The notes: generated from the letters alone by a model not told the origin. A DNA stretch of 64,000 nucleotides from Phascolarctobacterium sp. (GCA_020024105.1 JAHHUH010000001.1:59128-123127), one strand, 5' to 3'. Shown: positions 53,493 to 63,082, counted from the stretch's first letter. Program-made: numbers and translations.

Positions 53493-54176
53493 ATGAAAAA
53501 TTGGCAAAATGCATGCAAAAACAAAAAATTCGTTGCCTCCTACAGTGGTGGTAAAGATAGTACCCTGGCACTCTATAAGGCTATCCAAATGGGAGGCGTA
53601 CCAGTAGCACTCCTTTCCATGGTAAGAGAGGAAGACGGCTACGTGGGTTCCCATGGGGTCAGCCTGGAAATTATCCAGGCCCAAGCCCAAGCCATGGGTA
53701 TTCCCCTACTCCATTTCAGCACTACCTGGCAGGCTTACGGCCCCAATCTACTCCAGGCTTTAGCCCAAGCCCAGGAATTAGGAGCGGAAGTTCTGGTGAC
53801 TGGTGATTTGGATCTCCCCGAGGAAGGCTGCTGGTATGACCATATAGCTGAAAAATCCGGCTTGGCCTATTGTGCCCCACTTTGGCGCTATGGACATCGT
53901 CAGGCGGTAGAAGAATTTCTTCAAGCTGAATTTACTACCATGCTTACTGCTATTAACGAAAAAATGGGCCTACTTCCCCAGGACCTGGGACGTATATTGG
54001 ACTGGAGCTACATGGCAGAGCTGGAAGGCAAAAGCATCGACCCCTGCGGAGAAGCTGGAGAATTCCACAGCATCGTCCTAGGTGGTCCCAATTTTAAGTA
54101 CCCTCTTCAAGTAAAAAAAGCTGGTACCCATCTTTGTGGAGGAAATCTTTGTTTAAAATTAGAAATCGAGCAATAA
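53493..54176 (+). CDS. Dph6-like ATP-pyrophosphatase
   Basis: A 227-residue PP-loop protein. The ATP-binding motif is SYSGGKDSTLALYKA (around residue 14) and the family motif GEAGEFHS is near residue 188, as in Dph6/MJ0570-type diphthine-ammonia ligase relatives. Bacteria have no diphthamide, so the enzyme must ligate or thiolate something else; the substrate is unknown. AAGGAG precedes the ATG. Divergent from the VOC gene. Confidence 0.85.
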   Translation: MKNWQNACKNKKFVASYSGGKDSTLALYKAIQMGGVPVALLSMVREEDGYVGSHGVSLEIIQAQAQAMGIPLLHFSTTWQAYGPNLLQALAQAQELGAEVLVTGDLDLPEEGCWYDHIAEKSGLAYCAPLWRYGHRQAVEEFLQAEFTTMLTAINEKMGLLPQDLGRILDWSYMAELEGKSIDPCGEAGEFHSIVLGGPNFKYPLQVKKAGTHLCGGNLCLKLEIEQ

Positions 54177-54220
54177 AAAACGCTGCTGGTAACAAGCCTT
54201 ATACCAGCAGCGTTTTTCTA
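54177..54220. terminator. Bidirectional terminator between the ATP-pyrophosphatase gene and kdpE
   Basis: AAAAAACGCTGCTGGTA, loop, TACCAGCAGCGTTTTT. Confidence 0.9.
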
Positions 54221-54244
54221 TACATTTCGTACTGCTGATAGCTT

Positions 54245-54943
54245 CTACTCCACCCTCAGCATACGGTAACCAACTCCCACATGTGTCTGGATATACTGGG
54301 GAGACCCAGGCTTTGCTTCCAGCTTCTTCCGTAGTGTAGCCATAAAAACACGCAGGGAGGCCACATCATTTTCCCAGCTATGCCCCCACACGTTTTCTGT
54401 AATAAAGGTATGTGTCAGCACACGTCCAAGATTTTTAGATAAAATACAGAGCAGCTTGTACTCAATGGGAGTCAAATGCAGCTCTGCTCCCTCCAGATAA
54501 GCACATCCTGCTGCATAATCAATCTTTAGCGCACCATTTTCAAAAACAGAGAACTGAACAATATCCGTATTTACCGAGTTCAGTCTTCTTTGTGTCACAC
54601 GCAGACGGGCCAGCATTTCTTCTACAGAAAAAGGCTTAGTCAAATAATCATCGGCCCCTGCATCCAAAGCCCTAATCTTATCACTATCCTCACTACGGGC
54701 ACTAACAACAATAATGGGCATGGTGGACCAGGAACGAATGTTTTTTATAACCTCCATCCCATCCATATCAGGCAGGCCCAAATCCAAAAGTACAATATCT
54801 GGATTATGTGAAGCAGCCTCCATTAAGGCCGTTCTTCCATTTCCAGCTAAAAGATAATTATAGTCATGTGTTTTTAGAGTTGTTACCATTAGATTCTTAA
54901 TTGAAGGGTCATCCTCAACAACTAAAATAGTACATTTATTCAT
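54245..54943 (-). CDS. kdpE: KdpE response regulator
   Basis: A 232-residue OmpR-type regulator. A receiver domain (about 1-115) has VVEDDPSI, the phosphoacceptor aspartate in IVLLDLGLPDMDG (around residue 53) and DDYLTKPF. A winged-helix DNA-binding domain follows (VGVGYRMLRVE at the end). It activates the kdp structural genes when potassium is low. It overlaps the end of kdpD by eight bases, so the pair is coupled. Confidence 0.93.
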   Translation of the reverse strand: MNKCTILVVEDDPSIKNLMVTTLKTHDYNYLLAGNGRTALMEAASHNPDIVLLDLGLPDMDGMEVIKNIRSWSTMPIIVVSARSEDSDKIRALDAGADDYLTKPFSVEEMLARLRVTQRRLNSVNTDIVQFSVFENGALKIDYAAGCAYLEGAELHLTPIEYKLLCILSKNLGRVLTHTFITENVWGHSWENDVASLRVFMATLRKKLEAKPGSPQYIQTHVGVGYRMLRVE

Positions 54944-57623
54944 GAATTGCTACCTCCTTAATGGGTAATGTAAAGGTAAATACCGTACCATGGGGGTGAT
55001 TATCTGCAACTGCCAGCTTCCCTTCATGAGCCGCTACGATGGACTTACACAGGGCTAAGCCAAGGCCTAAGCTCCGTCGGCTGTCTGCAATCTTATTGGC
55101 TCCGGAATAGAACATATCAAAGATATGCTCCTTCATCTCATCAGAAATCCCCGGTCCTGTATCAGCTACAGAAATCACTGCCCGTCCCTGCTCCACCCTG
55201 GTGCTCAACCTGATAGAAGTACCGGGCAGGGTATATTTTATAGCATTATCTACCAGATTAATTAATACCTGTACAATAAGCTTAGCATCCATCTGTGCCA
55301 AAAGCAATTCATCCTCATGCTCCACCTTAATATCGTACTCCACTGCCCGCCGATTAAGATGATGCATGGCCTCTTCCACTACATCCGCAACCAGCTCTGC
55401 CGCAATATGAAGCTTTAAATTATTCGCATCCAGACGTGTGATTGACAGAATATTTTCGACCAGATTAATTAACCAGAGAGAATCATCATAAATATCCGTA
55501 TACAATTGATGCTTAGTTTCCTCATCGATGAAGGTACTATTATACATTAAATTGCTGGCATTGCCGGAAATAGAGGTTAAGGGAGTTCGCAGGTCATGGG
55601 AAACGCCACGAAGCAGGTTAGCCCGTAGCTTTTCATTTTGGACCATCACCATGCTCTTTTCTCTTTCTCGAACATTCTTTTCGTTTTCCAGGGCTAGGGC
55701 ACATTCACCTAGGATGGACAGCAGCATACTTCTTTCAGAAATATCCAGGGGCAGTTTACTTCTTGCAATACCGATGACACCATACACCTTCTGGTTAATC
55801 CGCAGGGCTAAATAAAGACATTTAGCATTATTCAAAGTCTGCGTACCGGCACCAGCCTGTTTATTATTTTTAAAAACCCATAGAGCAACTGTTTTTTCAC
55901 TCGCTGTTAAATATTCTTCCTGCTTATCAGAACTGGATGCATAATAAATTTTAGGCTCAGCCAGCTCTCCATTATTAGCAGGATAAATAACGATGTCTCT
56001 CTGCAGTAGACGAAGGAGATTATCAGCTGCTACCTGCATAATTTCTTCCCTAGTTTCTGCCTGCTGGAAGGACTGATTTACATCAAAAAGAATTTTATTG
56101 CGATAAGCAATGACGGCGAACTGCTTGGCATGCTCCTTCAGCTTAAGTGCAAGCGAGCTAGTTAAAAAGGCCGCCAGGAACATTATCAGAAAGGTAACGG
56201 GATAGCCCTTATCATAGGCCTCTAGGCTAAAGCGCGGCTCCGTAAAAAGAAAGTTAAAGACTAGAACACTTACCAGAGAGGAAGCCAGACTATAGAACTT
56301 ATGTGTCGTCGCAATAGAAATCAACATTACTCCCAATACATAAGCAATAATAATATTGGACTCTGCGAAGCCTAAATAAAAGAAAATATAACCAATAATG
56401 CTGGCACCGGCTAAAATGCCTATACTCTTAACTAAATCTAAGGCAGAAAACAGCTTCTGTCTAACCTTCTTCGCATGATAGGGTACATTGAAAGCGGAAT
56501 CAGGAATAATATGGATATCCAACTGAGGAGCATGCTCAATCAACTCTTCAGTTAAGGTTTGTTTGCCAAAAAGCTTACTCTTAACCGCACTACGACCAAT
56601 AACTATTTTTGATACACCGGAAAACCTGGCGAATTCGGCAATTTGGAAGGGTACATCCGTACCATGGGCGGTTTCAATATGCGCTCCCAGCTGCTCCGCC
56701 AAACGAATATTACTATGCAGACGTTGGAGATTTTCCTCACTCATGGCCGCAAAATCAGGAGTTTCAACAAAAAGGCCTGTTAACTGGCAGTTAAAGGCCT
56801 GCGCCATTCTGGCAGCCGTACGAATAATCTTAGGATTGGAGGGCGAGGAGGAGATGCAGACCAGGATATGCTCTTCCGTCAAATAGGCTTCCTGCTGCTC
56901 CCGTCCAACTCTGGCACCCAGCTTATTGACACAGTCGGCACAACGACGAAGAGCAATTTCTCTTAGAGCAGCCAAATTCTTAATTGTGAAAAAATTAGCC
57001 ATAGCCCTTTGCGCCTGATTTTGACGATAAATTTGTCCCTTCTTAAGACGAGTTAACAAATTTTGAGGCTCCAGATCTACGATTTCTACCTGCTCCGCTC
57101 TATCAAAAACAGAATCCGGTATACGCTCTCTGACCGTAACACCTGTAATAGCAGCTACGGTATCATTTAAGCTTTCAATATGCTGAACATTAATTGTACT
57201 GTAAACGTCTATTCCTGCCTGAAGCAGCTCCTCCACGTCCTGATAACGTTTTTCATGACGGCAGGTAGGTGCATTGGTATGAGCCAGCTCATCCACCAGA
57301 ATAACCTGGGGCTTACGGGCAAGGGCAGCATCCAGGTCGAATTCCCTTACAGGCATCCCCTTATGCTCTGTTTCTAAAACAGGTAGTACCTCCAGCCCCG
57401 TCAATAGTCTAGAGGTTTCCGGACGTAAATGAGGCTCCACATAGCCAGCTACTACATCCACCCCCTGCTGTTTCAGCTCATGAGCTGTCTGCAGCATGGC
57501 ATAGGTCTTGCCCACACCGGCTGCATAACCAAAAAAGATCTTTAAGCTGCCACGCTGTTCGGCTTTCTCCTGTTGTTTAATCTGTTGTAATAACCACTCG
57601 GGATTCTTTTTATCTGTCAGCAT
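54936..57623 (-). CDS. kdpD: KdpD sensor histidine kinase
   Basis: An 895-residue membrane sensor. The N-terminal KdpD domain has Walker A GYAAGVGKTYAML (around residue 35), then a universal-stress-type domain (about 245-365), DUF4118 with four membrane helices (about 395-500), a GAF-like region, HisKA (RGVSHDLRTPLTSI) and HATPase (GPGISDEMKEHIFDMFY, GLGLALCKS). It senses low potassium or turgor and phosphorylates KdpE. AGAAGGGG precedes the ATG. The 230-base gap to the TPR gene contains a terminator. Confidence 0.95.
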   Translation of the reverse strand: MLTDKKNPEWLLQQIKQQEKAEQRGSLKIFFGYAAGVGKTYAMLQTAHELKQQGVDVVAGYVEPHLRPETSRLLTGLEVLPVLETEHKGMPVREFDLDAALARKPQVILVDELAHTNAPTCRHEKRYQDVEELLQAGIDVYSTINVQHIESLNDTVAAITGVTVRERIPDSVFDRAEQVEIVDLEPQNLLTRLKKGQIYRQNQAQRAMANFFTIKNLAALREIALRRCADCVNKLGARVGREQQEAYLTEEHILVCISSSPSNPKIIRTAARMAQAFNCQLTGLFVETPDFAAMSEENLQRLHSNIRLAEQLGAHIETAHGTDVPFQIAEFARFSGVSKIVIGRSAVKSKLFGKQTLTEELIEHAPQLDIHIIPDSAFNVPYHAKKVRQKLFSALDLVKSIGILAGASIIGYIFFYLGFAESNIIIAYVLGVMLISIATTHKFYSLASSLVSVLVFNFLFTEPRFSLEAYDKGYPVTFLIMFLAAFLTSSLALKLKEHAKQFAVIAYRNKILFDVNQSFQQAETREEIMQVAADNLLRLLQRDIVIYPANNGELAEPKIYYASSSDKQEEYLTASEKTVALWVFKNNKQAGAGTQTLNNAKCLYLALRINQKVYGVIGIARSKLPLDISERSMLLSILGECALALENEKNVREREKSMVMVQNEKLRANLLRGVSHDLRTPLTSISGNASNLMYNSTFIDEETKHQLYTDIYDDSLWLINLVENILSITRLDANNLKLHIAAELVADVVEEAMHHLNRRAVEYDIKVEHEDELLLAQMDAKLIVQVLINLVDNAIKYTLPGTSIRLSTRVEQGRAVISVADTGPGISDEMKEHIFDMFYSGANKIADSRRSLGLGLALCKSIVAAHEGKLAVADNHPHGTVFTFTLPIKEVAIHE

Positions 57624-57775
57624 TTCTTTACCCCTTCTAACGTTACTAGCTTGTACGTAAACAGCTACTGTCTGCTTTTCCTGCTAGTCTCCCAATAATA
57701 GTATAGCTATTTTGGGATTAGGTTTCCATAAAAAACTCATTATCAGTATTAAGAAAGTATTAAGATAGCATAAAG

Positions 57776-57812
57776 AAAAAATCTGGCAGCTTCAAGCTAC
57801 CAGATTTTTGGA
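57776..57812. terminator. Terminator between the kdp structural operon and kdpD
   Basis: AAATCTGGCAGCTT and AAGCTACCAGATTT form a stem with little or no loop. T-runs lie on both sides. It ends the TPR gene transcript on the minus strand. Confidence 0.75.
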
Positions 57813-57857
57813 AAGGTGTTCCATACTAAAGTCAAGCTAGTGGACTGGAACTCTAGC

Positions 57858-58184
57858 TTATTTACATAATTCTAAGCAATCATCATAGGTAAAGGCACCT
57901 TCTTGTCCATGAAGATTAAAATTAGCATAGGCTGCAATATTAGCCTTGGCAGGCTCATAAGTAGGATCAAAATCCAGAGCCGCACGAAAATGCTTCATGG
58001 CTAATAGATGATTACTTTGTTTTTCTAAAAGAATCCCCATCAAATTATGAGGTTCAGGTGCATGGGGATAGTGATACATACCATAGCAGATTTCCTCCAT
58101 GCATTTTTCGTAATCACCTAGGAGCATGGATTCCCGTACTCGTAAGCAAAAACGTTTTAAATCTCCACTTTCGCACTTTTTCAT
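57858..58184 (-). CDS. Small TPR protein at the end of the kdp operon
   Basis: A 108-residue protein of TPR-like helical repeats: LRVRESMLLGDYEKCMEEICYGMYHYP, PEPHNLMGILLEKQSNHLLAMKHFRAALDFDPTYEPAKANIA. There is no signal peptide, so it is cytoplasmic and probably a protein-binding adaptor. The start at 58184 has AGGAGG six bases upstream, and the gap to kdpC is 18 bases, so it belongs to the kdp transcript. I know of no standard kdp gene of this type. Confidence 0.78.
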   Translation of the reverse strand: MKKCESGDLKRFCLRVRESMLLGDYEKCMEEICYGMYHYPHAPEPHNLMGILLEKQSNHLLAMKHFRAALDFDPTYEPAKANIAAYANFNLHGQEGAFTYDDCLELCK

Positions 58185-58202
58185 AACCATCCTCCTCTGC
58201 TT

Positions 58203-58856
58203 TTATTTCACTAAGCCCATAGCTTGGGCTATCTCAATATTAACTGCTAGCACGTTTACTTTTTCTGTACCAAAGATACCTAAAAGCTTACCCTCGGTAT
58301 TACGTGCAACAATTGTCTGCAAAACCTTTTCATCCAAATTAGCGGCCTGGGCAATAGCGGGAATCTGTACAGCTGCAGCCGCAGGAGAAATTTCAGGATC
58401 CAGACCGGAACCAGAAGCTGTTAACAGGTCAGTAGGAATATCCTCTTTGTTAACAGAGGGATGAGCATCCAAAAAGGAGCTTAAATCGGCTTCTACACGT
58501 TCTACCAGCCGAGGATTAGTAGGTGCAAAATTGTTAGAGCCGGAGCTTAAGCCTCCAAATTCACTACCATCCAGATAAAATTGCTTTTCCTCAGCATCCT
58601 CCTTATAGGTATTATAATGTACGGCAGAAGGACGGCATTTCATGAAATAGGGCTGGCTAAACTCCTGGCCTACATGGGCTACACCCACGACCTGTTCATT
58701 GACAACGACCTTATTCCCACCTGCCTGTACGGGAAAAAACACTGCGCCAAGCCCGTTCACTAATAGAGGAAAGCCCAAACCACATATCAACATCAATAGA
58801 CAACTAATCTTCACAGCCTGCCCTAGGGGAGCCAGCCATGCATTATACTGCTTCAC
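58203..58856 (-). CDS. kdpC: Potassium-transporting ATPase KdpC subunit
   Basis: A 217-residue subunit, slightly longer than usual. One N-terminal membrane helix (about 15-40) is followed by the family motifs FSQPYFMKCRPSAV, LTASGSGLDPEISPAAAAVQIP and RNTEGKLLGIFGTEKVNVLAVN. It increases the ATP affinity of KdpB. I chose the GTG at 58854-58856, which has AAGGAGG eight bases upstream; a longer frame overlaps kdpB. Confidence 0.92.
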   Translation of the reverse strand: MKQYNAWLAPLGQAVKISCLLMLICGLGFPLLVNGLGAVFFPVQAGGNKVVVNEQVVGVAHVGQEFSQPYFMKCRPSAVHYNTYKEDAEEKQFYLDGSEFGGLSSGSNNFAPTNPRLVERVEADLSSFLDAHPSVNKEDIPTDLLTASGSGLDPEISPAAAAVQIPAIAQAANLDEKVLQTIVARNTEGKLLGIFGTEKVNVLAVNIEIAQAMGLVK

Positions 58857-58869
58857 TATTTCTTCCTCC

Positions 58870-60921
58870 TTACAAACCAAGGGTACCAAGCAAGGGACTG
58901 ATTACAATATCAATTAGCTTAATACCGATAAAAGGCGTAATTACACCACCAACACCGTAGATTAACATATTTTTAGCTAACATCTTACCGGAGGACATGG
59001 GCTTATATTCAACGCCCTTCATAGCAAGAGGAATCAAGCCCGGTATAATTAAGCCATTAAAAATCAGCGCGGATAAAATCGCACTATATGGTGTGCTTAA
59101 ATCCATAATATTTAGGATACTTAATTGGGGAATTGCTACCATGAACATTGCCGGAATAATGGCAAAGTATTTTGCAATATCATTTGCGATGGAGAAGGTA
59201 GTTAAGGAGCCCCTGGTGATCAGTAGCTGCTTACCTATTTCTACAACCTCCAAAATTTTCGTCGGATCGCTATCCAGGTCCACCATATTAGCAGCTTCCT
59301 TAGCTGCTGTAGTACCAGAATTCATGGCCAGACCCACATTGGCCTGAGCTAGGGCGGGTGCATCATTAGTACCATCACCTGTCATAGCCACGATCTTACC
59401 CTCGGCCTGTTCCTTTTTAATCAGGCTGATTTTATCCTCTGGTTTGCACTCAGCCACAAAACCATCTACGCCTGCTTCCTCCGCAATTGTAGCTGCAGTC
59501 AGCTGATTATCACCAGTACACATAATGGTTTTAATACCGATGGCACGCAAGCGTTCAAAACGCTCCTTCATCCCCGGCTTCACCGTATCCTTTAAATAGA
59601 TGACACCTAAAATCTGCTCATTTTCACATACAACCAAAGGCGTACCACCTAGAAGTGAAACCCGTTCTACCAGCTCACGCAAGTCGGCAGGTACCCTACC
59701 ACCCAATGTCAGAACATATTGTTCAATAGCATCAGCAGCACCCTTACGAATAGCAGTACCATCGCTTAAATCCACACCACTCATACGAGTTTGGGCAGTA
59801 AATTCATAAAAGGTAGTACCCGTAGGCTCAACAGTAGTATCTCCCAGTCGACGTGCTAAGTCCAAGGTGGATTTACCCTCAGGAGTAGCATCACTAAAGC
59901 TGGTCAAGCTTGCACAACGCATCAGCTGCTTTGGCAAAACTCCCTGTACAGGTAAAAATTCTGCAGCCAGACGATTACCAAAAGTAATTGTACCAGTTTT
60001 ATCCAGAATCATCGTATCTACGTCACCACAGGCCTCCACTGCTTTACCTGACATGGCAATAACATTGAACTGAGTTACTCTGTCCATGCCTGCAATACCG
60101 ATGGCTGATAACAGACCACCAATAGTAGTAGGTATCAGACAGACCATCAATGCAATCAAGGTAGAAGTAGAAAGAGTTACACCGGAATATTGGGCCATGG
60201 GATACAGAGTAACAATAACAATTAAGAAAATAATGGTTAAAGAAACCAAAAGAGTATTTAAGGCAATCTCATTTGGAGTCTTCTTATGGGAAGCACTCTC
60301 AACCAGAGCAATCATCTTGTCCAGGAAGCTGTTACCAGGTTCAGAGGTAATCCTAATCTTTAACCAGTCAGATACCACGGTAGTACCACCGGTTACGGAG
60401 CAGAAATCCCCACCACTTTCACGCACAACAGGTGCAGATTCGCCGGTAATAGCAGATTCATCCACAGCTGCTACGCCTTCGATAACCACACCATCACCAG
60501 GAATTACCTCGCCTGCCTTGACCATAACAATGTCATCCTTACGCAGCTCACTGGATCGGATAATTTTTACATTGCCCTCCGCATCCAGAAGATGAGCCTC
60601 CGTATCCTTTTGGGTTTTCTTCAGGCTGGCAGCCTGTGCTTTACCCCTGCCCTCTGCAACTGCTTCTGCAAAATTAGCAAAAAGTACAGTTACAAATAGG
60701 ATGAAGGCTACAATGCTGTTGTAAATTCTTAAATCTGTACTGCTTTCACCAAAAAGGTCTGGAAAAAAGCTTAAAAGCAGGGTTACTAAAAAGCCTATTT
60801 CTACAACGAACATTACCGGATTTTTCACCATATGACGGGGATCTAATTTGTAAAAACTGCTCACCAGAGCCTGAGAAATAATCTCAGAATTTATACCCTG
60901 ATGCTTCTCATGCTTACTCAT
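58870..60921 (-). CDS. kdpB: Potassium-transporting P-type ATPase KdpB
   Basis: A 683-residue P-type ATPase. TGES (actuator) lies around residue 155, the phosphorylation motif DKTGT around residue 310, KGAADAIEQ marks nucleotide binding, and TGDGTNDAPAL the hinge. It energises potassium uptake through KdpA. The start at 60919-60921 follows GGAGG and overlaps the stop of the small 61-residue protein by four bases, which shows translational coupling. Confidence 0.96.
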   Translation of the reverse strand: MSKHEKHQGINSEIISQALVSSFYKLDPRHMVKNPVMFVVEIGFLVTLLLSFFPDLFGESSTDLRIYNSIVAFILFVTVLFANFAEAVAEGRGKAQAASLKKTQKDTEAHLLDAEGNVKIIRSSELRKDDIVMVKAGEVIPGDGVVIEGVAAVDESAITGESAPVVRESGGDFCSVTGGTTVVSDWLKIRITSEPGNSFLDKMIALVESASHKKTPNEIALNTLLVSLTIIFLIVIVTLYPMAQYSGVTLSTSTLIALMVCLIPTTIGGLLSAIGIAGMDRVTQFNVIAMSGKAVEACGDVDTMILDKTGTITFGNRLAAEFLPVQGVLPKQLMRCASLTSFSDATPEGKSTLDLARRLGDTTVEPTGTTFYEFTAQTRMSGVDLSDGTAIRKGAADAIEQYVLTLGGRVPADLRELVERVSLLGGTPLVVCENEQILGVIYLKDTVKPGMKERFERLRAIGIKTIMCTGDNQLTAATIAEEAGVDGFVAECKPEDKISLIKKEQAEGKIVAMTGDGTNDAPALAQANVGLAMNSGTTAAKEAANMVDLDSDPTKILEVVEIGKQLLITRGSLTTFSIANDIAKYFAIIPAMFMVAIPQLSILNIMDLSTPYSAILSALIFNGLIIPGLIPLAMKGVEYKPMSSGKMLAKNMLIYGVGGVITPFIGIKLIDIVISPLLGTLGL

Positions 60922-61103
60922 TCTTCGTTCCTCCTGACACCATAGCGAAGAGAGAAACGTTTCCAAAAGCTGCTGTCATCTTCAGCAGGTTCCTCTTTTT
61001 TTACTTCGTCAACAAATTTACTATAATTATTTTTCATCAGCTTTTGCTCGTCCACACCGTAACGATGAGCAAAGCGTTCCCAAAATTTACTTTTCTTATC
61101 CAT
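60918..61103 (-). CDS. 61-residue protein with a duplicated FWxRFxxRYGV motif, between kdpA and kdpB
   Basis: A small, charged, soluble protein. The motif occurs twice: KFWERFAHRYGVDEQ (residues about 6-20) and SFWKRFSLRYGVRRN (about 45-59), separated by a Lys/Glu-rich linker. It is unlike any Kdp protein that I know. It lies 13 bases after kdpA, and its stop overlaps the kdpB start (ATGA), so its translation is tied to KdpB. It may be a KdpB regulator or assembly factor; that is a guess from position. Confidence 0.75.
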   Translation of the reverse strand: MDKKSKFWERFAHRYGVDEQKLMKNNYSKFVDEVKKEEPAEDDSSFWKRFSLRYGVRRNEE

Positions 61104-61115
61104 ATGCTTAACCTC

Positions 61116-62867
61116 CTATTGCCACAGTACCAAATGCTCAGCGATTGGTCCAAGAGCCAATGCAGGGAAGAAGGTCAGAGCAGCAAAGATATAAACTACA
61201 AAAACCATAATCACAGCAAAGGAAGCTGTATGAGTTTGCAGTGTACCAACAGACTCATTAACAAAGCTCTTCTTCATTAAAGAACCAACTATAGCCAATT
61301 GAATAACAATGGAAAGGAAACGACCAAAGAACATAGCCAGGCCAGTGGTTATATTCCAAAAATAACTATTATCTGCCAAGCCTTCAAATCCGGAACCATT
61401 ATTAGCAGAAGATGATGCGTATTCGTACAAGACCTGACTCAAGCCATGGAAGCCCTCATTAGTAATACCGGCCAAGCCTGCCTCAGTAGCAATGGCCAAA
61501 GCAGAAAAGCCTAAAATTATCAAGGGATGGATGATAATGCAGATGGCGGTCAGCTTCATTTCACGCCCTTCAATCTTCTTACCTAAATATTCTGGAGTAC
61601 GACCAATCATTAGGCCACAAATAAAGACCGCTAAAATAGCATACATCAACATGTTCATCAAGCCGACGCCCTTACCACCAAATATAACATTCAACATCAT
61701 ATTCAGCAGGGGTACCATACCACCTAGGGGAGTTAAGGTATCATGCATATTATTAACGGTACCAGTGGTAAAGGAGGTAGTTACAGTTGTAAAAAGAGCG
61801 GATTGGGCAATACCAAAGCGTACCTCCTTACCCTCCATACTACCCATGGATTGACTAAGTCCGGCTTCTGCTAAAACTGGATTACCCTGGCTTTCAGCCC
61901 AAAAGCACAAGCCTAAACTGAACAGGAACAGCAGCCCCATAGCCATAAATACGCTACGGCCTTCTCTACCAAAGAATTTAGCAGTCCAACTGCCCTCTTC
62001 CTTTTCTCTCAAAGAACGGTTTTGTTGACGACGGTTACGTACCTCCTGAACCATCTTGCCAAAGGCAATGACACAGGCACCGGGCATCAGCATCATGGAA
62101 TACATTTCTACCAGATTAGTCAGAATGGTAGGATTTTCAATAGGAGTAGAAGAGTTAGCTCCTAAATAACCACCACCATTAGTACCCAAATGCTTAATAA
62201 TCTCTAGGGAAGCTACAGGACCATTGGCAATTATCTGACGTGTACCCTCCAAGGTTGTTACGACAAAATTACTATCCAAATTCTGAGGTACACCCTGCCA
62301 GATTAAGATAAGACCACCGACAATGGAAAAGGGGATTAACATGCGAGTAGTAATGGCAACCAAATCTTTAAAAAAGTTACCTACATGCTCCTTAGCGTAA
62401 CCAGAAATACCTCTAATAAAAGCTGCACAAGCTGCATAGCCGCTAGCTGCAGAAACAAACATCATAAAAGTAATAACAATCATCTGGGATAAATAGGATA
62501 GACCACTTTCACCAGAATAGTGCTGCAAATTAGTATTGGTCATAAAGCTGATTACTGTATTAAAGCTGAGTGTAGGCTCCATACTGCCAATACCATTAGG
62601 ATTAAAGCACAATAAATTTTGCAAACGTAATACCAGATAGGTTAAAACCAACATAACACCATTGGTTACTACCAAAGCAATAGCGTATTGCTTCCAGGTC
62701 ATTCCCTGTTGAGGGTTGACCCCGCAAACACTATAAATAAAGCCATCTACCTTATCAAAAAACGTACTTCCAAAGGTTGGCTTATCCGTCAAAATACGGT
62801 ACATATAACTACCAACGGGAATTACGAGGAGCAGGTAGATTAGTAAGGTTACTAATAACTGAAACAT
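61116..62867 (-). CDS. kdpA: Potassium-transporting ATPase KdpA subunit
   Basis: A 583-residue channel-like subunit with about ten hydrophobic segments. The four selectivity-filter regions are recognisable: TNTNLQHY, HLGTNGGGYLGANSSTP, TVTTSFTTGTVNNMHD and SSANNGSGFEGLA. It binds and conducts potassium through the complex. AGGAGG precedes the ATG at 62865-62867. Confidence 0.96.
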   Translation of the reverse strand: MFQLLVTLLIYLLLVIPVGSYMYRILTDKPTFGSTFFDKVDGFIYSVCGVNPQQGMTWKQYAIALVVTNGVMLVLTYLVLRLQNLLCFNPNGIGSMEPTLSFNTVISFMTNTNLQHYSGESGLSYLSQMIVITFMMFVSAASGYAACAAFIRGISGYAKEHVGNFFKDLVAITTRMLIPFSIVGGLILIWQGVPQNLDSNFVVTTLEGTRQIIANGPVASLEIIKHLGTNGGGYLGANSSTPIENPTILTNLVEMYSMMLMPGACVIAFGKMVQEVRNRRQQNRSLREKEEGSWTAKFFGREGRSVFMAMGLLFLFSLGLCFWAESQGNPVLAEAGLSQSMGSMEGKEVRFGIAQSALFTTVTTSFTTGTVNNMHDTLTPLGGMVPLLNMMLNVIFGGKGVGLMNMLMYAILAVFICGLMIGRTPEYLGKKIEGREMKLTAICIIIHPLIILGFSALAIATEAGLAGITNEGFHGLSQVLYEYASSSANNGSGFEGLADNSYFWNITTGLAMFFGRFLSIVIQLAIVGSLMKKSFVNESVGTLQTHTASFAVIMVFVVYIFAALTFFPALALGPIAEHLVLWQ

Positions 62868-62888
62868 CTATTTTCCTCCTAATGTATT

Positions 62889-62966
62889 TTAAAATTTTTC
62901 TGGATGAGCGAGAGCATATACCAAATATAAGCCCACCACTAAAACAAGTAACGTTAACATAATCAT
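62889..62966 (-). CDS. kdpF: KdpF small subunit
   Basis: A 25-residue hydrophobic peptide, MIMLTLLVLVVGLYLVYALA followed by HPEKF. The single membrane helix and the ALxHPEKF ending are the KdpF pattern. KdpF stabilises the KdpFABC complex. It lies 21 bases upstream of kdpA. The first or second ATG (62966 or 62960) may be used. Confidence 0.85.
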   Translation of the reverse strand: MIMLTLLVLVVGLYLVYALAHPEKF

Positions 62967-62980
62967 CTGTCCATATCCTC

Positions 62981-63082
62981 CTACTCTTCGTCTGCTTCCA
63001 CCTGCAAGAAGCACCATCTAATTAAGAGCCCTACACAGGATAAGCTTACGAGTAAAATTGCTACCATTGCTATGTCGAGCAT
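62981..63082 (-). CDS. 33-residue membrane peptide, first gene of the kdp operon
   Basis: An ORF with a very good site, AGGAGGTGATCTAG, ahead of the ATG at 63080-63082. The peptide, MLDIAMVAILLVSLSCVGLL followed by IRWCFLQVEADEE, has one hydrophobic helix (about 3-22) and an acidic tail. Similar short frames precede kdpF in some bacteria. It is probably an accessory Kdp peptide. A -10-like TATAAT with a poor -35 lies upstream (about 63106-63111), as expected for a KdpE-activated promoter. Confidence 0.7.
   Translation of the reverse strand: MLDIAMVAILLVSLSCVGLLIRWCFLQVEADEE

Noticed and set aside
53397..53690. Minus-strand open frame of 97 codons
   Set aside because: It lies opposite the start of the well-supported ATP-pyrophosphatase gene and has no ribosome site or family features.
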